Origin: Wenzhouxiangella marina
GTDB lineage: Bacteria; Pseudomonadota; Gammaproteobacteria; Xanthomonadales; Wenzhouxiangellaceae
DNA length: 64,000 bases
Direction of reading: 5' to 3'
Assembly (NCBI RefSeq): GCF_001187785.1
Contig: NZ_CP012154.1
Span: 124,001 to 188,000, forward strand
Shown here piece after piece: positions 50,882 through 62,500 of the stretch. The stretch's first letter is position 1. Every line of letters starts with the position of its first letter. A program made the position numbers and the translations under genes. The notes under the pieces were generated by a model. The model saw nothing but the letters and a program-made list of their open reading frames with translations. It had not been told where the DNA came from and searched no databases.

Positions 50882-51706
50882 TCAGTCCTTCTGCCCTTCT
50901 CGCTTGAGACGAGCCTTGGTGCGTCGCCCCTTCTTCTCGAGCATCGGGCGCATGAAGCGGCCGATGCTCGGGAACAGGTAGGTCAGCGTCGTCAGGTAGC
51001 CACTCAAACGCGGCATGGGCGCATCGCGTCGTCCGTCGCCGATCAGCTTGATGATCTCTTCGGCCACCTGCTCGGCAGTGACGATCGGCTGGGAAAAGGT
51101 CAGATCGCTGACCGCATCGATGTCATCCATGATGAAGCCGGTGTCGATCGGGCCGGGGGAGACGCAGGCGAACTTGATCCCCGAGCCGTGCAGTTCTTCG
51201 CCGAGAGCCATGCTGAAGGCGCGCAGGCCGAACTTGCTCGCCGAGTAGGCCGCCGAACCCGGCACCGGCGTTCGCCCGGCCAGCGAGGCGACCTGGATCA
51301 CCGCCGGCGTCTTCGCCTCGCGCAGCAGCGGCAGAGCCAGACGGGTGAGCTGGATGGGGGCCTTCAGGTTCACGTCGATCATCCGGCCGAGGTCCTCGAC
51401 AGAGACCTGCTCGACCGGGCCGCGCGAATGGAAGCCAGCGTTGTTGATCAAGACGTCGACACTGCCGAAACGCTGGCGCGCTCGCTCGAGGGCGGCGGAA
51501 AAGCCATCGAGGTCGGTCACGTCCAGGGCTTCGATGGCCAGGCGCTCCGGTGATCCGAGTTCCCCGGCCAGCGTCTCCAGGCGCTCGCGGCCACGAGCGA
51601 TCAGCACCAGGTTGGCGCCGCGCTCGAAGCAGGCTCGGGCGGTGGCGGCCCCCACGCCCAGGGAGGCGCCGGTGATGACGACGGTGCGTTGATTCAGGTC
51701 GGTCAT
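50882..51706 (-). CDS. Short-chain dehydrogenase/reductase
   Basis: A 274-residue classical SDR. The cofactor loop is TGASLGVGAATA, the structural NNAG is present, and the catalytic set is a serine in VIQVASLAG with YSASK. A basic C-terminal extension (EKKGRRTKARLKREGQ) follows about 20 residues of hydrophobic sequence (LSGYLTTLTYLFPSIGRFM), suggesting membrane association. The ATG at 51706 fits family length. NAD(P) preference and substrate cannot be decided: the fold's basic residue after beta-2 (ARGRERL) hints at NADP. Confidence 0.88.
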   Translation of the reverse strand: MTDLNQRTVVITGASLGVGAATARACFERGANLVLIARGRERLETLAGELGSPERLAIEALDVTDLDGFSAALERARQRFGSVDVLINNAGFHSRGPVEQVSVEDLGRMIDVNLKAPIQLTRLALPLLREAKTPAVIQVASLAGRTPVPGSAAYSASKFGLRAFSMALGEELHGSGIKFACVSPGPIDTGFIMDDIDAVSDLTFSQPIVTAEQVAEEIIKLIGDGRRDAPMPRLSGYLTTLTYLFPSIGRFMRPMLEKKGRRTKARLKREGQKD

Positions 51707-51803
51707 GATGCGCTCGATGCTCTCGAAGGGGGACGAAGGAAGGTCCACACTGTACTCGACGGTTCGCATGGCGACCATCAACGGCGATTTTGCCGTTCGA
51801 TTA

Positions 51804-51833
51804 TTGCCGCTGAGCGTCTCGGAATGCTATACT
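51804..51833 (+). promoter_or_regulatory. Predicted promoter of the ATP synthase operon
   Basis: TTGCCG at 51804-51809 and TATACT at 51828-51833, spaced 18 bp, predict a start near 51840, giving a leader of about 100 nt before atpI. Confidence 0.6.
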
Positions 51834-51938
51834 TAAGCGGATTTGCAGGGCGCTAAGCACGATGCGCCTTGTTTTCGCTTCGCCACCGGTTACGGGGGGC
51901 AGGCGGCAGACAGACGGCAATGCACACGCGAGGCGGAC

Positions 51939-53139
<1,201 letters not shown>

Positions 53140-53149
53140 TCTTCATTAA

Positions 53150-53470
<321 letters not shown>

Positions 53471-53519
53471 TCCCGCGGGTATACCGTTCCACCAACACTA
53501 CGACTTGTAAGGTTTTGCT

Positions 53520-53993
53520 ATGGACTTGAGTCTAGGCACCATCATCGGGCAAGCCGGGACCTTCCTGGTGTTCATTCTGGTCACCATGAAATTCGTCTGG
53601 CCGCCGTTGGTCCAGGCCATGGAAGAGCGTCGGCAGAAGATCGCCGAGGGTCTGGCCCAGTCTGAAGAAGCAGAGAAGGCGCTGGATATCGCCAAGGCGG
53701 AAGCCGATGAGGTGATCCGTGAGGCCCGCCGCAAGGCCGGTGATATTCTCGAGCAGGCCAGCCAGCGTGGTACCCAGATCGTGGAACAGGCCAAGCAGGA
53801 CGCTCTGGCCGAGCGCGACCGCCAGGTGGCTGCCGCCGAGGCCGAGATCCGGCAGGCGACCAACCAGGCCCGTGAAGCCCTGCGCGAGCGCCTGTCCGAA
53901 CTGGCGATCTCCGGCGCGAGTCGTGTCATCGAGAAGGAAATCGATGCCGGCAAGCACCGGGACATGCTCGACAAACTGGCCGCGGAACTGTAA
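53520..53993 (+). CDS. atpF: ATP synthase F0 subunit b
   Basis: A 157-residue peripheral-stalk subunit: one N-terminal membrane helix (IIGQAGTFLVFILVTMKFVWPPL) and a long charged coiled coil ending in ISGASRVIEKEIDAGKHRDMLDKLAAEL. Length is normal; a single b gene implies a b2 homodimer. Confidence 0.96.
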   Translation: MDLSLGTIIGQAGTFLVFILVTMKFVWPPLVQAMEERRQKIAEGLAQSEEAEKALDIAKAEADEVIREARRKAGDILEQASQRGTQIVEQAKQDALAERDRQVAAAEAEIRQATNQAREALRERLSELAISGASRVIEKEIDAGKHRDMLDKLAAEL

Positions 53994-53996
53994 GCC

Positions 53997-54533
53997 ATGC
54001 TGAACCGAACCACTCTGGCTCGGCCCTATGCTCGTGCCGTGTTCGAGGTGGCCCGCGATGCGGGCCGCCTGGCCGAATGGAGCAACAGCCTGAGCTTCGC
54101 CGCAGCGGTGGCCTCCAGCCCCGACATCCAGCAGTTCAGCGGCGACCCGCGGGTCGGCCGCGAGCAGCTGCTGGCGCTGATCATGGACCTGGGCGGCGAT
54201 CGCTTCGACGAGTCGATGGCCAATTTCCTGAAGGTGCTGATGAACTACGACCGCCTCGAGCTCCTCCCCGAGATCGCGGCCCAGTACGAGTTCTATCGCC
54301 GCGAAGCCGAAGCACGCCTGAAGGTTCAGGTGTCCTCGGCGATGCCGATGAGCGACGAGGAAAGCGATCGTCTGGTCGAGCGCCTGAAGGCGCGCTTCGG
54401 TCGTGACATCGACCTGCAGGTGGATGTGGACGAGTCCCTGATCGGAGGCGCGGTGATCCGGGCCGGCGATCAGGTCATCGACGGCTCGGTACGTGGCCGT
54501 CTGGAACAGCTGGGGCGCCAGCTCGCCCGTTAG
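53997..54533 (+). CDS. atpH: ATP synthase F1 subunit delta
   Basis: A 178-residue stalk-connecting subunit. The start LARPYARAVFEVARDAGRLAEWSNSL and the C-terminal DESLIGGAVIRAGDQVIDGSVRGRLEQL are diagnostic. Three bases separate it from atpF. Confidence 0.97.
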   Translation: MLNRTTLARPYARAVFEVARDAGRLAEWSNSLSFAAAVASSPDIQQFSGDPRVGREQLLALIMDLGGDRFDESMANFLKVLMNYDRLELLPEIAAQYEFYRREAEARLKVQVSSAMPMSDEESDRLVERLKARFGRDIDLQVDVDESLIGGAVIRAGDQVIDGSVRGRLEQLGRQLAR

Positions 54534-54599
54534 TCCCGTCGGCCGTAAGGGCCGAACGGAACACATTGGGACCCGAATTTTTGTCAAGGATTGCAAACG

Positions 54600-56147
54600 A
54601 TGCAACAGACCCTCAACCCGACTGAAATCTCCGAACTGATCCGCAAGCGCGTCGAGCAGTTCGAAGTCTCCTCACAGGCCCGCACCGAAGGCACGGTGGT
54701 CAGCGTGTCCGACGGCATCTGCCGTCTGCACGGTCTGGCCGACGTGATGCAGGGCGAAATGATCGAATTCCCCGGCGAGACCTACGGCCTGGCGCTCAAC
54801 CTCGAGCGCGATTCGGTCGGTGCGGTGGTCATGGGTGAATACCAGCACATCAAGGAAGGCGACACGGTGCGTTGTACCGGCCGCATCCTGCAGGTGCCGG
54901 TCGGCGAAGGTCTGCTGGGTCGCGTGGTCGATGCCCTCGGCAACCCGATCGATGGTAATGGCCCGATCGAAGCTGCCGGTTCCGAGCCGATCGAGAAGAT
55001 CGCCCCGGGCGTCATCACCCGTCAGAGCGTCGATCAGCCGGTTCAGACCGGTCTGAAGTCCATCGACGCCATGGTGCCCATCGGTCGTGGCCAGCGCGAG
55101 CTGATCATCGGTGACCGCCAGACCGGCAAGACCGCCGTCGCCATCGACGCGATCATCAACCAGAAGGGCAAGGGCATCAAGTGCATCTATGTCGCCATCG
55201 GCCAGAAGGCCTCTTCGGTGGCCAACGTGGTGCGCAAGCTCGAAGAGCACGGCGCGATGGAGCACACCATCGTGGTTGCGGCCAACGCGTCCGAGTCGGC
55301 GGCCCTGCAGTACATCGCCCCGTACGCCGGTTGCGCCATGGGCGAGTACTTCCGCGATCGTGGTGAAGACGCACTGATCGTCTATGATGACCTGACCAAG
55401 CAGGCCTGGGCCTACCGTCAGGTGTCCCTGCTGCTGCGTCGTCCGCCGGGCCGTGAAGCCTACCCGGGTGACGTCTTCTACCTCCACTCGCGTCTGCTCG
55501 AGCGCGCTGCTCGCGTCAACGCCGACTACGTGGAAAAGCACACCAACGGTGAGGTGAAGGGCAAGACCGGTTCCCTGACCGCGCTGCCGATCATCGAAAC
55601 CCAGGCCGGTGACGTGTCGGCCTTCGTTCCGACCAACGTGATCTCGATCACCGACGGCCAGATCTTCCTGGAAACCGACTTGTTCAACGCAGGCATCCGC
55701 CCTGCCATCAACGCCGGCCTGTCGGTCTCGCGTGTGGGTGGTGCGGCCCAGACCAAGATCATCAAGAAGCTCGGCGGCGGTGTCCGCCTGGCCCTGGCCC
55801 AGTACCGTGAGCTGGCGGCGTTCTCGCAGTTCGCTTCCGACCTGGATGAGGCCACCCGCAAGCAGCTCGAGCGCGGACAGCGCGTCACCGAGCTGATGAA
55901 GCAGCCGCAGTACTCGCCGCTGTCCGTGGCCGAAATGGCCGTGTCCCTGTTCGCCGGCAACGAGGGTTATCTCGATGATCTGCCGCTGAACAAGGTGGTC
56001 GACTTCGAACGCGCCCTGCTCGATTACATGCGCAACAGCCATGGCGAGCTGCTGGAGACGATCAACTCCACGGGTGACTGGAACGACGAGCTGGCCGGCA
56101 AGATGAAAGCCGCGCTGGACGACTTCAAGGCCACCGGCAGCTGGTAA
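54600..56147 (+). CDS. atpA: ATP synthase F1 subunit alpha
   Basis: A 515-residue non-catalytic nucleotide-binding subunit with P-loop [31 protein letters not shown] and SRVGGAAQ. I start at ATG 54600 ([14 protein letters not shown]) with AAGGA 8 bases upstream; the TTG at 54591 is less likely. Confidence 0.98.
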   Translation: MQQTLNPTEISELIRKRVEQFEVSSQARTEGTVVSVSDGICRLHGLADVMQGEMIEFPGETYGLALNLERDSVGAVVMGEYQHIKEGDTVRCTGRILQVPVGEGLLGRVVDALGNPIDGNGPIEAAGSEPIEKIAPGVITRQSVDQPVQTGLKSIDAMVPIGRGQRELIIGDRQTGKTAVAIDAIINQKGKGIKCIYVAIGQKASSVANVVRKLEEHGAMEHTIVVAANASESAALQYIAPYAGCAMGEYFRDRGEDALIVYDDLTKQAWAYRQVSLLLRRPPGREAYPGDVFYLHSRLLERAARVNADYVEKHTNGEVKGKTGSLTALPIIETQAGDVSAFVPTNVISITDGQIFLETDLFNAGIRPAINAGLSVSRVGGAAQTKIIKKLGGGVRLALAQYRELAAFSQFASDLDEATRKQLERGQRVTELMKQPQYSPLSVAEMAVSLFAGNEGYLDDLPLNKVVDFERALLDYMRNSHGELLETINSTGDWNDELAGKMKAALDDFKATGSW

Positions 56148-56232
56148 GACGCGGCCGAACGGGGTGGCGCGGATCCTCTGCCCGCCCCGAACGCGCTCCG
56201 CCCGAGACAGAATGCAAGGAATTTAGGCGCAT

Positions 56233-57096
56233 ATGAGTGGATCCAAGGAAATCGTCGGCAAGATCAAGAGCGTCCAGAACACGCGTAAGGTGACGCGTGC
56301 GCTGGAGATGGTCTCGGCCAGCAAGATCCGCAAGGCCCAGGATCTGATGAATGCCTCCCGTCCCTATGCCCGGATGATGAAGCAGGTCATCGGTCACCTG
56401 GCCCATGCCAACCCGGAATACAAGCACCCGTTCACCGTCGAGCGCGAAGAGGTCAAGCGCGTCGGTTACGTGATCGTGGCGACCGACCGCGGGCTGTGTG
56501 GCGGGCTGAACAACAACATGTTCCGCAAGCTGCTCGGCGAATTCCGTCGCTGGGAAGAGCAGGGCGTGGAGGTCACCACGGTCATTATCGGTCGCAAGGC
56601 CGCTCAGTTCTTCCGTCGCCTGAAGGTCAACATTTCCGCCGCCACCCAGGATCTGGGCGAAAAGCCGCGGCTGGAAGACCTGATCGGTTCGATCAAGGTG
56701 GTGCTCGATGCGTACCGCAACGAAGAGCTGGATCGCCTGTACGTCTGCTACAACCACTTCGTGAACACGATGACGCAGCAGTCGACCTTCGATCAGCTGC
56801 TGCCGCTGCCGGCCACCGAAGACGAGCCGATGCTGCAGTACTGGGATTACCTGTACGAGCCGGATGCGGAAAGTCTGCTCGACGACGTGCTGACCCGCTA
56901 CATCGAGTCCCTGGTCTACCAGGCCACGCTCGAGAATCTGGCCAGTGAGCATGCCGCCCGTATGGTCGCGATGAAGAGCGCGTCGGACAACGCCTCCAGC
57001 CTGATCGACGATCTGAAGCTCGTGTACAACAAGGCGCGGCAGGCAGCGATCACGCAGGAAATCTCCGAGATCGTCGGTGGTGCCGCCGCCGTCTAA
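56233..57096 (+). CDS. atpG: ATP synthase F1 subunit gamma
   Basis: A 287-residue central shaft subunit beginning [36 protein letters not shown] and ending in [40 protein letters not shown], both diagnostic. Length normal. Confidence 0.98.
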   Translation: MSGSKEIVGKIKSVQNTRKVTRALEMVSASKIRKAQDLMNASRPYARMMKQVIGHLAHANPEYKHPFTVEREEVKRVGYVIVATDRGLCGGLNNNMFRKLLGEFRRWEEQGVEVTTVIIGRKAAQFFRRLKVNISAATQDLGEKPRLEDLIGSIKVVLDAYRNEELDRLYVCYNHFVNTMTQQSTFDQLLPLPATEDEPMLQYWDYLYEPDAESLLDDVLTRYIESLVYQATLENLASEHAARMVAMKSASDNASSLIDDLKLVYNKARQAAITQEISEIVGGAAAV

Positions 57097-57122
57097 GGCG
57101 CGCTGGCCCGAGAGTTTGCTAG

Positions 57123-58580
<1,458 letters not shown>

Positions 58581-58630
58581 GGACGCGCTTCGCGGCCGCT
58601 GGCGGCGTTTTCGCGGCGGCCCGAGTGCTC

Positions 58631-58646
58631 ATGGACTGGAGTCCAT
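58631..58646 (+). repeat. Perfect palindrome in the atpD-atpC spacer
   Basis: ATGGACT-GG-AGTCCAT forms a 7-bp stem, and CGAG (58622-58625) with CTCG (58652-58655) can extend it. It could form an RNA hairpin within the atp transcript, perhaps an attenuator, processing or stability element. There is no U-tract. Confidence 0.5.
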
Positions 58647-58741
58647 TCCGCGCTCGGTCCTTGCTCAAGCCTTGCCAGCAGCCACGAATCACGCCCTCAA
58701 CCCATGGTTGGGGGCATCGAGTAAAACGGAGTTACTAGAAG

Positions 58742-59167
58742 ATGGCATCGACTATTCATTGCGACATCGTGAGTGCGGAATCGGAAATCTTTTCCGGTGA
58801 TGCGGCCATGGTGGTCGTCAGCGGTGAGGAAGGTGAACTGGGTATTGCGCCCCGTCACGCCCCGCTGCTGACCCGTCTGCGGCCTGGCCAGGTGCGGGTG
58901 ATGCTGCCCGACGGTGGTGAGGAGTTCTATTACATCTCCGGCGGTTTGCTGGAGGTTCAGCCGCACGTGGTCACGGTGCTGTCCGATACGGCCGCTCGCG
59001 CCGGCGATCTGGACGAAGCCGCCGCGCTGAAGGCCAAGGAAGAAGCCGAGAAGGCGATTGCTGATCGTTCGGCCGGGATGGAGGTCGCTCAGGCGCAGGC
59101 TCAGCTGGCCCAGGCCATGGCCCAGCTGGCCGCGCTCGAAAAATTCCGGCGGCAGCTCAAGCGTTGA
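58742..59167 (+). CDS. atpC: ATP synthase F1 subunit epsilon
   Basis: A 141-residue subunit with the N-terminal beta-sandwich ([45 protein letters not shown]) and a C-terminal helical pair rich in Ala/Gln ([24 protein letters not shown]). It closes the ATP synthase operon and is followed by a strong terminator. Confidence 0.97.
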   Translation: MASTIHCDIVSAESEIFSGDAAMVVVSGEEGELGIAPRHAPLLTRLRPGQVRVMLPDGGEEFYYISGGLLEVQPHVVTVLSDTAARAGDLDEAAALKAKEEAEKAIADRSAGMEVAQAQAQLAQAMAQLAALEKFRRQLKR

Positions 59168-59192
59168 TCTCGCGAATTCTTGCAGTTGCAGA

Positions 59193-59218
59193 AAGCCCGG
59201 CTTCGGCCGGGTTTTTTT
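59193..59218 (+). terminator. Rho-independent terminator of the atp operon
   Basis: AGCCCGGC-TTCG-GCCGGG, a GC stem with a stable TTCG tetraloop, is followed by seven T at 59212-59218. Confidence 0.95.
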
Positions 59219-59271
59219 GTGTTCTGACTTCATCTCGGTCCCTCCGCGCTGGGTGAAAGGGCTGAAATGCG

Positions 59272-59290
59272 TGATTCACATCACGAATCA
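59272..59290. promoter_or_regulatory. Inverted repeat upstream of the S8 protease gene
   Basis: TGATTC and GAATCA flank 7 bp in the 327-bp region between the atp terminator and the protease gene. A TTGACA hexamer occurs at 59356-59361 without a convincing -10 at the normal distance. The rest of this gap shows nothing that I can support. The dyad may be an operator. Confidence 0.25.
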
Positions 59291-59545
59291 ACCCGATCCT
59301 CAGTACGAGTAATTGCATCCAAGCTCATGTAATGCTTATGCTCTAGGCCGTTGCCTTGACATTTCTCTCACGTCAGGCGGCAAGGGGGCGAACGCCTGAT
59401 CGCGTTCGTCAGCATTCAGCAAGCCAGTTACAAAGGGGGTGGCCGGTGATCCGGTCTGCCATGGTCCGTTCCCAAGCATCCCCTCTGGCCGGCTTGATGG
59501 CCCAGTCCATTCCGGACAGGCCGACGGCATGGAACTCAGAGATCG

Positions 59546-62500
59546 ATGAAGCACAGCACCCATAAGTCCCGTTCGCGCGCCGGCAGCCGCCTGCGCGGTC
59601 TCTCCTTCGCCTGGTTCGCCTTGCTCCTGCTGCCGCTAACGGCGTTGGCACAGGACGGGGGGGATGCTGCTTCGCCCGGCGTGGAACGCTTGCCCTACTA
59701 CGTAAAGTTCGGCGCGGGACGATCCAATCAGGTCGATCGGGCCGTTCGTGATCTGGGCGGTGAGGTGACGCATCGCTTCGATCGCCTGGACACGGTGGCG
59801 GTCATGCTGCCGGCGCGGGCCATCGATGCGCTGGCCGGTCGCTCGGATGTGAAGTTCATCGAGCCCGTTCCGGAGCATCGTATCCAGGCCCAGGTCGTGC
59901 CCTGGAACATCGATCAGTACCAGGCGCGTGATATCTGGGACCGCAACCGCGACAACGTCATCGACGCCGGCGCGCCCGATGGGTCCGGCATGCGTTTCTG
60001 CATCATCGACACCGGCTTTCTGGCGGCCCATGATGATTTCCAGGGCATTACCGTCTCCGGTGTTTCGCAGATCAACGGCGAAAGCTGGACCGAAGACGGC
60101 GATGGCCACGGAACCCATGTGGCGGGAACGGCCAACGCAGTGATGAACAACATCGGTGTGGTGGGTGCCATGCCGGGTGGCGCGGAACTGATCATCCTGA
60201 AGGTCTTCAGCAACGCCGGGGGCTGGGTGACCGGGCAGTCCAATCTGGGCGCGGCCGCCCAGACCTGCCGTGATCTCGGCGCCAATGTGCTGAGCATGAG
60301 CCTCGGGGGAGGGTACAGCGCCACGGAAGAAGCCATCTTCCAGGACCTGTACGACAATTTCGGGATTCTCAACATCGCGGCGGCCGGCAACGACGGCAAT
60401 ACGGCGCAGAGCTATCCGGCAGGATACCCCTCGGTGATCTCCGTCGCCGCCATCGATGAAGGGGAAGTGGCTGCGGACTTCAGCCAGTATCCGCCCACGG
60501 CCTTTGATCCCAACAATCCGCCGGCCAACGTCGAATGGGACGTGGTCGAGCTGGCCGGCGGCGGCGTCAACGTGCTTTCTACCTATCCTGCCCCCAACGG
60601 TGAAGTGCCTGCCTATCAAGCCATCGGCACCCAGACCTGGGATGGCGGGCACATCGATGAGGCCGGTTTCGGTGATGAAACCGGCATCCTGGTCGATGGC
60701 GGGCTCTGTCTGGCCGGCAGCGGCGATGCGAGCTGGAACGGGCGCATCGTGATCTGCGAGCGTGGCAGCGTCGCGTTCTCCGAAAAGGTCAATGAGGTCA
60801 AGGACAATGGTGGCCTGGCGGCCATCATCTACAACAATGTCGCCGGCGGTTTTGCCGGCACCTGTGGCGGTGGCTGCACCACCCCGCTGATTCCGGCCAT
60901 CAGCCTGAGCCAGGCGGCGGGTCAGGCATTGATCGCCGATGATCTCGGTAGCTCGGTCAACGTCATTGCCAATGACGGGTCGGGCTGTGTCGGCTGCACC
61001 GGGGGATACGCCTTCCTGAGCGGTACGTCCATGGCCACGCCGGGCGTGGCGGCGGCCGTTGCCCTGGCCTGGGACGCCTGTGGTGGTCCGAGTACGGTCA
61101 CCAACAAGCAGATCCGCCAGTTGCTGCGCGATAGCGCACGCGACCTGACCGGCACCAAGCCTGGCAGCGGTTTCGTCTACGGTGCCGGCTATGACCAGGT
61201 CACCGGTTGGGGTCTGGTCCAGCTGGCTGACGCCCGTGAGCTGGGCAATCAGCGCTTCGGAGGCGCCTGTCCGATCGGTCTCCAGGTCACCCCGCCCCAG
61301 GTGGAGGTCTGTGCCGCCGACGGAAGCACCGATTTCACCGTCACCCTCGACGATCAGTTCCTGGGCAGCGCGACGCTGAGCGCGTCCGGCAACCCCGCCG
61401 GGACCTTGGGCGGCTTCACCCAGAACCCGGTGGTTCATCCGGACAAGGACACGGTCTACACCCTGTCCGGACTCGGATCGGCGGCCGGCGGCAGCTACAC
61501 GATCAGCTTCACGGCGACCGATGACAGCGACCCGGGCAACACGGCCGACGGACAGGCGGTGCTGGATCTGTTCAGCGCCGCGCCCACCGTCGGGACGCTC
61601 ACCGGTCCGGCCGATGGAAGCACTGGGGTCGTCCTGCGCCCGACCCTGAGCTGGACGGCGGCCAACGAGGCATCCACCTACGAGCTGCAGATCTCGACCT
61701 CACCGACCTTCGATACGATCGCCTACAGCGCAACCGTCGAGGGAACCAGTCATGCGGTGGGCGCGGACCTGAACCAGTCCACCCTCTACCACTGGCGAGT
61801 TCGAGCGACCAATGTCTGCGGCAATGGCGGCTGGTACAGCGCGTTCAGCTTCACCACCACCGCCCTGGTCTGCACCACCATCGCCAGTACCGATGTACCG
61901 AAGAACCTGACCGATGCCAGCGGCGGTGGCAACCCTCGCAGCACCACCTCCGTGCTGACCACGACGATCACGGATCCGATCGACAGCATCAACGTGATCG
62001 GCCTGGAGGGGACGCATACCTGGATCAACGACCTGCATTTCGATCTGAGCAGTCCTGGTGGCACGACCGTTCGCATCATGGACCGGAGCTGCGCCGGTCA
62101 GGATAATTTCCTGCTGAGTCTCTCGGATTCCGCTTCTCCGGGCGCCTGGCCGTGTCCGCCCACGGATGGCGGCACCTACCAACCGAGCAACCCGCTCGCC
62201 GCCTTTGCTGGAGAAGTGCCGTCGGGCACCTGGACCCTGACCATCACGGACAACGTCCGTCAGGACTCCGGCACGCTTGAGGCCTGGGCTTTGGAATTCT
62301 GCGTCATCCCGGCCGTGACGGTCGATCCGACCACCACGACCATCAACTCGATCTCGCCGGCAGCCAGTCAGGCCGTCGGCCAGGCCTATACGGTGGACGT
62401 CTCCGTTGCCGGAACCACGCCGACGGGCACCATCACCGTCAGCGACGGCACGGACAGCTGCCTTATCACCCTGCCGGCCGGCTCCTGTGACCTGACCTCG

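Noticed and set aside
54591-54600. TTG start for atpA
   Set aside because: The ATG at 54600 has an AAGGA site at good distance and matches the usual N-terminus.
59636-61438. 600-codon open frame antisense to the S8 protease
   Set aside because: The plus strand carries intact catalytic motifs; the antisense product is Gly/Arg-rich filler.
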